Positions 7,813-16,138 of a stretch of DNA of 28,294 nt are shown piece by piece; position 1 is the first letter of the stretch, and each line of letters opens with the position of its first letter. Position numbers and translations under genes: made by a program. This DNA is from CAYZPW01 sp964480475 (GTDB lineage Bacteria > B130-G9), in assembly GCA_964480475.1 (NCBI GenBank), contig CAYZPW010000040.1, positions 1-28,294 of the forward strand, read 5' to 3'. A model generated the notes under the pieces. It was not told the origin of the DNA. It made no database searches and saw only the letters and a program-made list of their open reading frames with translations.

Positions 7813-8097
7813 AGGTGACCCGGACTTAGTTCAAACCACCCTTCAGGATGTGTGATGTGGGGTCGAGGCAGAACAAACTCGTGGTCTATCAGCCAGTAGA
7901 GCCGCTTCTTACACGCCTTTTGCCTGCGCCGCATCAACGCATTCGACGACAGTGGTTTCGGGGATTAACCTCACACCTCGAACTCCTTCTCAGCCGACGT
8001 AGCCACAGGCTACTATGGCGAAGTCTGCTGCCTTTGGGTTAGTAGATTGGCCTCTCACCAATTCGGACAAACACAGCTTTCAGGACGCACACCCGCT

Positions 8098-8119
8098 CGC
8101 ACTCCAAAGCACCCAACGG
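8098..8119 (-). repeat. Right arm of the 22-bp imperfect inverted repeat
   Basis: This is the reverse complement partner of 7560-7581, with three mismatches. The pair brackets the possible intron remnant, and the GC-rich module next to the left arm is not copied here. Confidence 0.7.
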
Positions 8120-8151
8120 CTTCAGAGCACAAATCCGTGGTCATCAAGCGC

Positions 8152-10623
8152 TCAGGACTCCTCCCCCGATTCGCCGCGGTCGCGCGCAAGCAGTATCTCA
8201 ATCGCGGCGCGCTGTGCGGCGCGTCTTAAGTAGAAATCGAAGGGCTCGAGGCCTTTGCTCTGGTATTCCGCGACCTTCATAAGCGCGTCCAGGAACTCCG
8301 TCTCACCCAATCGGCCCAGGAACTCGGCCGCGACGATGCGGTCCTTGAAGTCGCCCTGCATAAGAACGTTCTTGAGACGCTTCTTGGCCTTCTCGTTGCC
8401 CAACACGGCCGCCGGATACGAGATGAAGAACAGCTGTTGATAGTCCTTGTCCGAATGCGCCGGAGAGAAACCGACGTACTCGCTATTGAGCCCGCGGAAC
8501 CTCGACATGATAGTCCTCTCTGCTTTCGCAGCATCACTCATTTCTGCTAGCGCGAGCGCCCCTTCCTTGCCCACTTCGGGATGCCTCTGCATTAGATTTA
8601 CGATTCTCTTTGCGGAATCAGCGTGATGAAGCTTGCCCAGCGAGAGCATACAGCCCCGCAAGACCACCGTGCTGCTCTCCGTGTCCAACATCTTGTGGAG
8701 GCGCTCAGCAACGTCATCCGCCAGCTCGCAGGGGCCCAGTTCGTCGGCCAGATTGCCCAGCGACTGTGCTGCGTATGCCCTAAGAGCTGCGCTTGCATCG
8801 TCAAGCACGCCCATAATCAGCCGCACCGCCTCGTCGCCGCCCATCTTGACGAGCGCCTGGGCCGCGCTCTCCCGAACATTGCGGTCCGTGCCTAAAACCG
8901 CCTCGGTAAGCGCCGGCAGGGCCTTGCGATCGATGGCGGCCAGAGCGTCCTTTGCCGACGAACGCACGAGCCTATTCTTGTCCCCAAGCATCCCCACCAG
9001 TGCATCGATGACAGCGTCCGATGCGATAGGCTTCTTGGCGCATATATCGGCCGCGCGCCTCTTAATTCGGCTGTCCGAGTGGGAAAGGAGTCCCAGCAGG
9101 ACAGGCTCCGGAACCGATTCTCGGACATACCACAGAACGTAGGCCGCCCGCAGGGCCGTCTGGTCCTCATCCGACTTGGCGGCCTTCAACAGCTCGTCGA
9201 ACATCTGATTTCGACCAGCTTGATAGAGCGCAAACTGACAATGAAGCCTGACGATCGGGTCCGCCTCGGTCTTGAGCATGTTCTCCGCCAATTGCACGAG
9301 CTCTGGGTCTGACAGGAAAGCAAGCGCCAGCATAGCCTGCGAACGCACGAACGTGTCCTCGGACTTCAGCGCAGAAACAACCGACTGCTTGGCCTTGACG
9401 CCCAGGTCCACGAGGCCGCGTATCACGAAGTAGTCGTAGTAGCCGGCGGACGCTGACCTCAGGAGGGCCTGAGCCGCGACTGTGTTGTCGATGTATGACA
9501 GGCCCATCAGAGCGTATTCCCTCGCCCTGGGCTGTTGGCCATCTATGACGACGAGCGACTTTGAGTCGGCCGCGATTACGGTCTCGAGATACCGAACTGT
9601 CTCGGTCACGAACTCATTGTCTTCGCCTTCCTGCTGCACGGCGGACAGGAACGACCGAGGAGTGTATCTGCCCGGCTGAACGTAGTCGCTGTCCTGTCGC
9701 TTCGCTATGTCCGTGAGCTCCGCGCCCAAGAGCGCATTTGATATGAGCTCCATCTCCTCGCCGATGATGTCAGGCAAGTCTCTGAAATAAAGCGTCGTCA
9801 GCGCCTTGTCGTGATCGCTGTAGATGTCCTGTTGGACGTAGTTCGTGCAGTAGTAGGTCATGTATCTTGCGAGGGAGTTGGCCTCGGCGGCAATGGCAGC
9901 TCTTAGGTCCTCTCGCTCGACGAAATGGAGCACCAACTGCTCCATCTTCTTCGCAAGTTCGATACTGTTTTCGCTCGATGCGGAAAGAGACACAAAGGCG
10001 GAAGTCCCCTTCATCGCTACGAGACCCTTCACGGCCTCGGCGCGAACCGCCGGGTCGGGGTCTTCGGTCGCGTCCTTCAACGCCTTCGCGGCCGCCTCGG
10101 TGTTCATCCCCGAAAGAATCCTGATGGCTTGCAGCCGGTTTGCAGCGAACTTGTCCGTGAGCGCAAAAGCGAGCCCCGGGATAGTGTCCGGAGATTGTAG
10201 CCGACCGAGCATATCAATGCCCATCGCGCGAAACCTGGCAACCTCCGACCGAAGCAGCGCCTCGGCAGCGGCTACATCTTTGATCCGGCCGAGCGCGGAC
10301 GCCGCAGCCCGCTGCACGTCCTCCCGCCCGTCGCCGAGCAGCTTCTCGAGGTCGGGGATGGCCTCCACCGCGCCGCTCTTGGCCAGAGCATCGGCCGCGG
10401 CGATAATCACCCTCTGGTGCGGGTCGTAAAGCGCCTTGACCAGCGCATCGATATAAACATCGCCCTTCATGCCCGCGAGTTTCCTTGCGGCCCGTTCCTT
10501 CGCAGCAGGGCCCTTGCTTCCGAGAAGCGTTACGACGTGCGCGTAGGGGTTCGGGGCACAGCCCACAAGCAGAGCCAAAACCACCAGCGCCGAAAGAACC
10601 TTAACCAATCTAATCTTAAACAT
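8152..10623 (-). CDS. HEAT-repeat lipoprotein
   Basis: This protein of 823 residues begins with a lipoprotein signal peptide: a basic start, a hydrophobic run and the lipobox LVGC with Cys22. At least a dozen HEAT/PBS-lyase-type helical repeats follow in two blocks (about 40-215 and 370-700), with recurring units such as VRAEAVKGLVAMKG, VRSQAMLALAFL, VRSSAKDALAAI and VRESAAQALVKMG. A non-repetitive helical segment lies between them (about residues 220-365). It is probably an envelope-anchored scaffold that binds a partner protein. It is the last gene of a three-gene minus-strand operon, 32 bases after a TolR/ExbD-like gene, with GAGGTGG as ribosome binding site. The Asp/Asn residues typical of outer-membrane retention are not decisive here. 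Confidence 0.85.
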   Translation of the reverse strand: MFKIRLVKVLSALVVLALLVGCAPNPYAHVVTLLGSKGPAAKERAARKLAGMKGDVYIDALVKALYDPHQRVIIAAADALAKSGAVEAIPDLEKLLGDGREDVQRAAASALGRIKDVAAAEALLRSEVARFRAMGIDMLGRLQSPDTIPGLAFALTDKFAANRLQAIRILSGMNTEAAAKALKDATEDPDPAVRAEAVKGLVAMKGTSAFVSLSASSENSIELAKKMEQLVLHFVEREDLRAAIAAEANSLARYMTYYCTNYVQQDIYSDHDKALTTLYFRDLPDIIGEEMELISNALLGAELTDIAKRQDSDYVQPGRYTPRSFLSAVQQEGEDNEFVTETVRYLETVIAADSKSLVVIDGQQPRAREYALMGLSYIDNTVAAQALLRSASAGYYDYFVIRGLVDLGVKAKQSVVSALKSEDTFVRSQAMLALAFLSDPELVQLAENMLKTEADPIVRLHCQFALYQAGRNQMFDELLKAAKSDEDQTALRAAYVLWYVRESVPEPVLLGLLSHSDSRIKRRAADICAKKPIASDAVIDALVGMLGDKNRLVRSSAKDALAAIDRKALPALTEAVLGTDRNVRESAAQALVKMGGDEAVRLIMGVLDDASAALRAYAAQSLGNLADELGPCELADDVAERLHKMLDTESSTVVLRGCMLSLGKLHHADSAKRIVNLMQRHPEVGKEGALALAEMSDAAKAERTIMSRFRGLNSEYVGFSPAHSDKDYQQLFFISYPAAVLGNEKAKKRLKNVLMQGDFKDRIVAAEFLGRLGETEFLDALMKVAEYQSKGLEPFDFYLRRAAQRAAIEILLARDRGESGEES

Positions 10624-10655
10624 TGACCACCTCGTTGAATTGACTTGAAAAACCG

Positions 10656-11480
10656 CTATTGCAGCAGGAACCGACTGCGGCCCTTTGAGCCCTCGACGAC
10701 CATGTTAATAGCGCCGGTCTCAAGAGGCTCCCAAGCCACCTCGATGCCCTTGCCACCCAGCAGCTTGCGCAGTTGCATGAATATATCAAAGCCCGAAGGC
10801 CGAACAACAAACGCGACGTAATCCTTCGTTGGGTCTATGCCCTCAATCTCCGCCCGCCAATCCGACGATTCCTCACGCGTCTGCTCGAGCGACTCGCCCG
10901 GCCGACGCCGAATCACGATGCTGCTTGTGCCAACGCCCTTTGTGACGTAATACTTGCGAACATACCGCCCAAAAAACGGATTGACCTTGTCGTCCTCACA
11001 CTCGAAGTACAGCGCCCGCTTCTCGCTGGCCTTCTGGACGGGCGTTCCCACCGTAAGCTCGCGCTTTCTGATCGTGAAGTCGCCGGGCACGAGCGCACGA
11101 AGCCTCTCTAGCTCATCCTGCTCGCGACGCTCATCCGCCTCCAACTTCTTGAGTAGCGCCGAAAACTCCGCCACATATTCCTCGAGCTCCTTTCTGAGCG
11201 ACAGGTCCCGCTTCTGCCTCTCGAGGCGCTCCACGGTCTCCCTCGCCCGGCGCTTCTCGTCCGCCTCGTCCCTGAGCTTCAAAAGCTCCTTGTTTAGCTT
11301 TGAAAGGTCAAGACTCAGGCCCGAAAGCTCCTTCCGAAGCGGCAACGGGGCGCTCATCCCGAGCGTGTGCAGAATGATGATCGCGATCATGAAAACCAGC
11401 ACGCCGACCGTGCAGGCCAGAATATCAAGAAACGAAAAGCTGAAAAAACCAATCTCAGAAGAGCTGGATGACCGTGCCAA
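10656..11480 (-). CDS. TolR/ExbD-like coiled-coil membrane protein, with the membrane Asp
   Basis: This protein of 274 residues has one N-terminal membrane segment. FSFLDILACTVGVLVFMI can be superposed on the ExbD/TolR segment PFIDVVLVLLIIFM, with D19 at the position of the proton-carrying aspartate. A charged coiled coil follows (about residues 55-125), then a beta-rich C-terminal domain ending in YVAFVVRPSGFDIFMQLRKL and a Gly-rich strand. The last part is shared with the neighbouring gene. The start is probably TTG, 26 bases after the upstream stop. ExbD-type proteins couple the proton motive force through an ExbB/TolQ partner, which is absent here. The assignment is by topology and motif only. 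Confidence 0.65.
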   Translation of the reverse strand: MARSSSSSEIGFFSFSFLDILACTVGVLVFMIAIIILHTLGMSAPLPLRKELSGLSLDLSKLNKELLKLRDEADEKRRARETVERLERQKRDLSLRKELEEYVAEFSALLKKLEADERREQDELERLRALVPGDFTIRKRELTVGTPVQKASEKRALYFECEDDKVNPFFGRYVRKYYVTKGVGTSSIVIRRRPGESLEQTREESSDWRAEIEGIDPTKDYVAFVVRPSGFDIFMQLRKLLGGKGIEVAWEPLETGAINMVVEGSKGRSRFLLQ

Positions 11481-11506
11481 CTACAAGAACCCCCAACTAA
11501 TGCAGC

Positions 11507-12262
11507 TCACGAGAAGAAAAGCTCCCACTGTTCCAGAATCGGCTCGTAGCCAACCTTGAAGCCCGATTTCTCAGAAAGGTCGCGGAGCACATCGAACGTC
11601 GCGATCCCCGATGGCCGTATTAAAAAGACCACGTAATCGGCCGGGGGCTTTACATCGGCCGCCGAAAGCCAATCCGCAAACGAGGCCGCGTCAAGCTCGC
11701 TTTCAGCCATCGCAACGACTGTCCCGACGGGCCACACGACCGCCTCGTTCTCCCGGCACTCCACGTAAATCGGCTTTGAAAGGTCAGGGGCCTGTGTGTG
11801 CTTCACCTCCGCCACGACGGACCTGCTGGCCTTCAGCATCGCCGCCTTCCTCCGCAGATCATCGAGCTCCGACAGGCGCTTTTCATCAGGCTTCTCGCGC
11901 CTCGCAAGAAGCGCCCGGAGTCGCTCCTTTTCGCGCTCCAGCTCAGCCAACCGCTGCTCCAAATCCGCGAGTTCGGCGCTGCGATCCTTTATCTCGGGGA
12001 TTTCCTTGTGGGCGAGAAACTCAGAGTCCTTCTGCAATTGCTCCTCGAGCCGCAGAAGTTCTGCCTCCCTCAGCTCGACCTGTTCCTGGCTGCCCAGAAT
12101 CTCCTTCTCGATCGCGGAAGTATCGACCAGGTCCTTGCTGTGAGCGATAAAGATGAAAAGGACGAACGCCAGCGAGCCGATTATGCACGACAGAACCGCC
12201 ATGAACGGAAAATGGAGAACCTCAACCTGCCGGTCCGACCCCGACCTTTTGGGCTTTGCCAC
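11507..12262 (-). CDS. TolR/ExbD-like coiled-coil membrane protein lacking the membrane Asp
   Basis: This protein of 251 residues is the paralogue and operon leader of the preceding entry. It has a short basic N-terminus, one membrane segment (PFMAVLSCIIGSLAFVLFIF), a long Glu/Arg/Leu-rich coiled coil (about residues 45-145) and a C-terminal domain with YVVFLIRPSGIATFDVLRDL. In the alignment with ExbD/TolR the aspartate position is alanine. The GTG start is preceded by AAGGAGGTT at 12271-12279, an excellent ribosome binding site. Residue similarity in the last 60 positions makes the paralogy firm. Function is inferred: a structural or regulatory subunit of the same membrane complex. Confidence 0.65.
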   Translation of the reverse strand: MAKPKRSGSDRQVEVLHFPFMAVLSCIIGSLAFVLFIFIAHSKDLVDTSAIEKEILGSQEQVELREAELLRLEEQLQKDSEFLAHKEIPEIKDRSAELADLEQRLAELEREKERLRALLARREKPDEKRLSELDDLRRKAAMLKASRSVVAEVKHTQAPDLSKPIYVECRENEAVVWPVGTVVAMAESELDAASFADWLSAADVKPPADYVVFLIRPSGIATFDVLRDLSEKSGFKVGYEPILEQWELFFS

Positions 12263-12448
12263 GCTTATCTAACCTCCTTGAGACATAGCTATAGTGTCGG
12301 ACTCATGCCAAGAGATTCGTCATGTCAGAACGCATTCACAATCGTCAAATCGCAAGCAAAGGCCAAACAGAACGAACCGAATGCCTGGATATGGCCCGCC
12401 AACTAACTTATCTCATAAACACATTCGCGACGCCAAATGTTGCCGGAC

Positions 12449-12478
12449 TTGACACGCCTCGGGCTTTGTGCAGAGAAT
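12449..12478 (+). promoter_or_regulatory. Possible promoter for the first small membrane protein
   Basis: TTGACA (12449-12454) and GAGAAT (12473-12478) are 18 bases apart, followed by a leader of about 50 bases to the ATG at 12536. The -35 box is perfect and the -10 box is weak. The divergent minus-strand operon also starts in this gap, which is otherwise featureless. Confidence 0.35.
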
Positions 12479-12535
12479 CTCGAAGTTAAAGCGTGAAAGA
12501 CACGGAATCAATGTCGAGCTAGATGAAGGACCGAC

Positions 12536-13051
12536 ATGGCAGTAGTGTGGCTGGTATTGATCGCTTTGGGTGCTCTGGCGTTCGGGATATGGATGCTGCG
12601 ATGTGGCCTCAGTGAACAGAGCTGGTTTTGGGCCTTGATGGGGGCGCGCGAGATTCTGGGGGTGATCGTTTTTGTTCTCATTGCCGGTGTTCTCCCCATT
12701 CTGTTCTTGCTTCCTCCAGAACTGACGCTTGCGATTGTGTTCATCATCGTGCTGAGCATCTGGCCAACACTGGCCTTTCTAGCGTTCAAGCACAAAGACG
12801 AATGGGTGGGCAAAGCTCTTTTCTTCCTCACTATGGTCTGGTCATGTGTCTTCTCCATACCGCTGATGCTGTTCTTCCGTTGGCAGGAGATACATGCCAT
12901 CCTAGCGGCCCTGGGTCTCTCCGGCGCCGGGCTAATCGCGTGGGGATTGATTAAGAAGCAGGCAAGGGCAGCTAAGGCGCGCAAAGAGGCGTTCTACAAA
13001 CGGGTGCTAGATGAGGCCGACAGCCGCGAGAAGCCACCGTGGGAAACGTGA
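12536..13051 (+). CDS. Small multi-pass membrane protein, copy 1 (ends REKPPWE)
   Basis: This protein of 171 residues has four to five membrane segments (about residues 3-20, 38-60, 64-83, 93-113 and 118-138). A basic cytoplasmic tail, RKEAFYKRVLDEADSREKPPWET, is split here as RKEAFYKRVL and SREKPPWET. AAGGA sits 6-10 bases before the ATG. The tail motif and the central KGKAL-like loop recur in the next gene, so the two are tandem paralogues. I do not recognise the family. The conserved charged tail suggests a binding site rather than a transport function. Confidence 0.75.
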   Translation: MAVVWLVLIALGALAFGIWMLRCGLSEQSWFWALMGAREILGVIVFVLIAGVLPILFLLPPELTLAIVFIIVLSIWPTLAFLAFKHKDEWVGKALFFLTMVWSCVFSIPLMLFFRWQEIHAILAALGLSGAGLIAWGLIKKQARAAKARKEAFYKRVLDEADSREKPPWET

Positions 13052-13208
13052 TGCTGCGTCCCGAAATTAGCTAATCTCCGCAGCCTAGGAAACCTCACCG
13101 TCCCCGTTCTGACCCCGCCCTACGACAAGCTTGACAATGGGCTGCATTTCCGCGAATGTTTTAGAGACAATCGGTTCCGTCAATACATTCCGGGATTCTA
13201 GATGCGCG

Positions 13209-13745
13209 ATGATACCAAGTGACGCTCCGCACTTGTTCTTGGCCCCTCTGCTCATCCCGCTGATTCTGTTGGCGTTCTTCTGCTTTTTGATCCATCTCGG
13301 GATAAGAAAAGACCGCGACGGCCTCGTGATCGGCTCGGGGATAGCTCTGATCGTGATTGGCGCCCCGATTGCTTATTTTAGCCCATTCTTGCTCGCCTTC
13401 TTTCTGGAACAAGAGTTTCTCTTTACCAGTTGGTATCTGGTGATGGGCATTGTCTGGTTATTCCTGGCGTTCTTTGGTCTTAAGCACTGGGACGAGCCAA
13501 AGGGCAAGGCCCTGCTCGTCTTCGCGATACTATGGACATTTGGGCTTCCGATCCCCCTGATCGTTGTGTGGGAATGGTCAACCGCGGGGGCCTATCTGAC
13601 GGTATTCGGCCTCACCGCGCTGGGCTACATCATCCTCGGCATCTTAGTGAAGTCCGTGACTGCCGCCAAAAGGCGAAAGGAGACCCTCTACAAGCGCCTG
13701 CAAGAGGAAGTCGATACCCGCGAGAAGCCGCCCTGGGAGAGGTGA
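13209..13745 (+). CDS. Small multi-pass membrane protein, copy 2 (ends REKPPWE)
   Basis: I place the start at ATG 13209 (178 residues) because upstream residues are not hydrophobic and not shared with copy 1; the frame itself stays open to a TTG at 13131. About four to five membrane segments are followed by KRRKETLYKRLQEEVDTREK and PPWER, matching copy 1. GKALLVFAILWTFGLPIPLI also parallels GKALFFLTMVWSCVFSIPLM of copy 1. A TTGACA at 13131 could be a -35 box, giving each copy its own promoter, but the -10 region is poor. The function is unknown. Confidence 0.7.
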   Translation: MIPSDAPHLFLAPLLIPLILLAFFCFLIHLGIRKDRDGLVIGSGIALIVIGAPIAYFSPFLLAFFLEQEFLFTSWYLVMGIVWLFLAFFGLKHWDEPKGKALLVFAILWTFGLPIPLIVVWEWSTAGAYLTVFGLTALGYIILGILVKSVTAAKRRKETLYKRLQEEVDTREKPPWER

Positions 13746-13911
13746 GGCTGCACGCCAGCATCAGACAATTCCGGGCTGACGAGGGCGATTCGGCCTGGGC
13801 AGGCGTTCATGGCATTCTCCTGTCGCTTTCCTATGTTCTCTCTTTCGTGCGTGCAGTCCGATCTGAGATCGGTCCGGTTGAGTCCTTTCTGCACGCGAGC
13901 TGTTGCCTCAA

Positions 13912-13940
13912 TTGACTTGGCTGGGCGGCTGGCTTATATT
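13912..13940 (+). promoter_or_regulatory. Strong sigma70-type promoter for rnfC
   Basis: TTGACT (13912-13917), a 17-base spacer and TATATT (13935-13940) lie about 65 bases upstream of the rnfC ATG. This is the best promoter match in the window and fits the lack of any closely spaced upstream plus-strand gene. Confidence 0.6.
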
Positions 13941-14006
13941 TCACGCCAACTCACACAATACGGCTGAGTATCTGATTTTTACTTTTTGGAGCAGGCAAAT
14001 AGGGCG

Positions 14007-15332
14007 ATGAAGGCGAGGACATTTCCGGGTGGGATACATCCGCCTGAATATAAGTACCTGAGCGAGAAGAAGTCTATTGAGCGGGCCAAGCCCCCTGAGA
14101 TGGTTGTCATCCCGCTCTCGCAGCACATCGGCGCGCCGTGTAAGGCCGTCGTCAAGGTCGGCGACGAGGTGAAGATGGGCCAGATGATTGGCGAGGCGCA
14201 GGGCTTCGTGTCGGTTCCGGTTCATTCGAGCGTTTCGGGCAAGGTGAAGGCCATCGGGCCGTTTCAGCATCCGCTTGGCGACGTGCAGCCTGCGATAACG
14301 GTGGAGAATGACGGAAGGGACGACGCGGTCGATCCGCTCGAGCCATTCACGGACATAGCGAATGTTGAGCCGAAGAAGCTCATCGAGCGCATCTGCGAGC
14401 TCGGCGTGGTGGGGATGGGCGGCGCGGCATTTCCGACGCACGTGAAGCTCTCGCCGCCGAAGGAAAAGCCCATTGACACTGTGATCCTGAACGGGACGGA
14501 GTGCGAGCCATTCCTGACCGCCGACCACCGGCTGATGCTGGAGCACCCGAATAGGATTATCAAAGGCTTCGAGGTGGTCGCGCACATTCTCGATGCGCAC
14601 CGAGCCATTATCGGCATCGAGGGTAACAAGCCAGACGCCATCAAGGTGATGCGGGACTCGCTCGACGGCGCCGGGAACATCGCGATCGCGGAGCTGATCG
14701 TCAAATACCCGCAGGGCGGCGAGAAGCAGCTGATACAGGCGCTCACAAATCGCGAGGTTCCGCCTCCGCCGGGTCTGCCGATGGACGTCGGCGTGGTCGT
14801 TCAGAACGTCGGGACCGCGGCCGCGATTGCCGACGCGGTATTCGAGGGCAAGCCGCTCATTGAACGGGTTACGACCGTGACCGGAAGCGGGGTCAAGGAG
14901 CCGAAGAATCTGCTTGTCCGCGTCGGGACGTTGGCATCACACCTCGTCAAGCAGTGCGGCGGCTACAACGGCGAGATCGGCAAGTTCATACTCGGCGGAC
15001 CGATGATGGGCATCGCGCAGAGCACCGACGAGGTTCCCGCGTGCAAGGGCACTTCCGGCGTGCTGGTGCTCACGAAGGACGATACGATCATCCGTGAGCC
15101 TGAGCCCTGCATCAGATGCGGCAGATGCGTTGACGCATGTCCAATTCACCTCAGACCGTATCACATTGGGGCCCTTGTGGAGCAGGATCGGCTCGACGAC
15201 GCCGAGAAGGAATCGGTGCTCGATTGTATCGAGTGCGGCGGTTGTGCCTATGTATGCCCAGCGTCGCGCTGGCTGGTGCATCTTTTCAAGAGCGCGAAGG
15301 CGCAAATAATGGCCAGAAAGCGCAAGAAATAG
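14007..15332 (+). CDS. rnfC: Electron transport complex subunit RnfC
   Basis: RnfC is the peripheral NADH-oxidising subunit of the ion-pumping ferredoxin:NAD+ oxidoreductase. The start MKARTFPGGIHPPEYK matches the family, so I take ATG 14007 over an in-frame TTG at 13986; GGAG lies 15 bases upstream. A biotinyl-like barrel follows (VVKVGDEVKMGQMIGEA, VHSSVSGKVKAI), then the NuoF-like FMN/NADH fold with GMGGAAFPTHVKL and NGTECEPFLTADHR, an SLBB-like region, and two 4Fe-4S motifs: CIRCGRCVDACP from residue 368 and CIECGGCAYVCP from residue 407. The protein of 441 residues ends soon after the clusters without the long Ala/Lys tail of some homologues. No rnfDGEAB follows, so it is an orphan subunit in this window. 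Confidence 0.95.
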   Translation: MKARTFPGGIHPPEYKYLSEKKSIERAKPPEMVVIPLSQHIGAPCKAVVKVGDEVKMGQMIGEAQGFVSVPVHSSVSGKVKAIGPFQHPLGDVQPAITVENDGRDDAVDPLEPFTDIANVEPKKLIERICELGVVGMGGAAFPTHVKLSPPKEKPIDTVILNGTECEPFLTADHRLMLEHPNRIIKGFEVVAHILDAHRAIIGIEGNKPDAIKVMRDSLDGAGNIAIAELIVKYPQGGEKQLIQALTNREVPPPPGLPMDVGVVVQNVGTAAAIADAVFEGKPLIERVTTVTGSGVKEPKNLLVRVGTLASHLVKQCGGYNGEIGKFILGGPMMGIAQSTDEVPACKGTSGVLVLTKDDTIIREPEPCIRCGRCVDACPIHLRPYHIGALVEQDRLDDAEKESVLDCIECGGCAYVCPASRWLVHLFKSAKAQIMARKRKK

Positions 15333-15385
15333 GAGACCCTGAGCATTCCCATTTGACACCACAAGCCATTTCAGGAGGTCATCAA

Positions 15386-16042
15386 GTGAAGTTCTTCGTC
15401 GATACAGCTGACGTTTCCCAGATAAGAGCCGCCAAAGAGATGGGGCTTGCAGACGGCGTTACGACCAATCCATCGCTCGTGTCAAAGACCGGACGTGGCT
15501 TTCGCGAAACCCTTAAGGAGATATGCGAGATCGTCAAGCCCGGCCCGGTAAGCGCCGAGGTGATAAGCCTCGAGGCCGGCAAGATGGTTTCAGAGGCGCG
15601 GCGGCTTGCGCAGATCGCCGACAATATCGTGATCAAAATCCCGATGACAGAGGACGGTATGAAGGCCGTTCGTATCCTTGAGAAGGATGACATCAGGACC
15701 AACGTTACGCTGATATTCTCCGCCAACCAGGGCCTCTTGGCGTGCAAGGCCGGCGCCTCGTTCATGTCGCCGTTCATCGGGCGGCTGGACGACATCGGGC
15801 ACAATGGGATGGAGCTCGTTGCGGAGCTTTTGGAGATAACCGGCGCCTACGGCTTCGACACGGAGGTTATCGTGGCCAGCATCCGCCACCCTGGCCACGT
15901 GAAGGAGGCGGCGCTTTTGGGCGCGGACATAGCGACGATACCGTTTGCGGTGCTGGAAAAGCTCTTCAAGCACACGCTGACCGACGTGGGCATCGAGCGC
16001 TTCCTCGCTGACTGGGAAAAGGTCCCCGACAAGAGCTTCTAG
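15386..16042 (+). CDS. tal: TalC-type transaldolase / fructose-6-phosphate aldolase
   Basis: This is a 218-residue TIM-barrel enzyme of the short transaldolase subfamily. The Schiff-base lysine is K84 in NIVIKIPMT, Asp6 in FVDTAD and the GVTTNPSLVSK motif are present, and FMSPFIGRLDDIG and VIVASIRHP are typical. Short family members act in the non-oxidative pentose phosphate pathway or as fructose-6-phosphate aldolases. The sequence alone does not separate the two. The GTG start is fixed by a perfect AGGAGGT at 15373-15379, six bases upstream. It lies 53 bases after rnfC and may be co-transcribed with it. Confidence 0.92.
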   Translation: MKFFVDTADVSQIRAAKEMGLADGVTTNPSLVSKTGRGFRETLKEICEIVKPGPVSAEVISLEAGKMVSEARRLAQIADNIVIKIPMTEDGMKAVRILEKDDIRTNVTLIFSANQGLLACKAGASFMSPFIGRLDDIGHNGMELVAELLEITGAYGFDTEVIVASIRHPGHVKEAALLGADIATIPFAVLEKLFKHTLTDVGIERFLADWEKVPDKSF

Positions 16043-16138
16043 CGCCTCTGATTTGTTCTCCTTTTAGGGATTGACGCTAGTTGGTTTTGAGCCCTTGAGA
16101 CAGAAGAGGCTTAGTAATGACATTAGGAGGCGATAAGA

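Larger units (their letters stand above)
7376..8151. other. Non-coding region with inverted repeats and a possible group II intron remnant
   Basis: No gene is supported here. It contains GC-rich hairpin DNA (7560-7625), an inverted copy of part of it near 8098-8119, a domain V-like motif on the minus strand (7766-7812), and a minus-strand open stretch of about 60 codons ending just before that motif. It looks like a graveyard of mobile elements between two operons. Confidence 0.5.

Noticed and set aside
7848..8233. Short plus-strand open frames in the repeat region
   Set aside because: Biased composition, no start signals, and they run across the inverted repeat arm.
9860..10429. Plus-strand open frame inside the HEAT-repeat gene
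   Set aside because: The Ser/Ala/Arg-rich product is the usual antisense image of an Ala/Leu-rich helical repeat protein.
11611..12406. Several plus-strand open frames opposite the coiled-coil genes
   Set aside because: Low-complexity Ser/Arg/Leu products explained by the coiled-coil codons on the other strand.
13941..14600. 219-codon minus-strand open frame opposite rnfC
   Set aside because: His/Arg-rich antisense image of rnfC that also covers its promoter.
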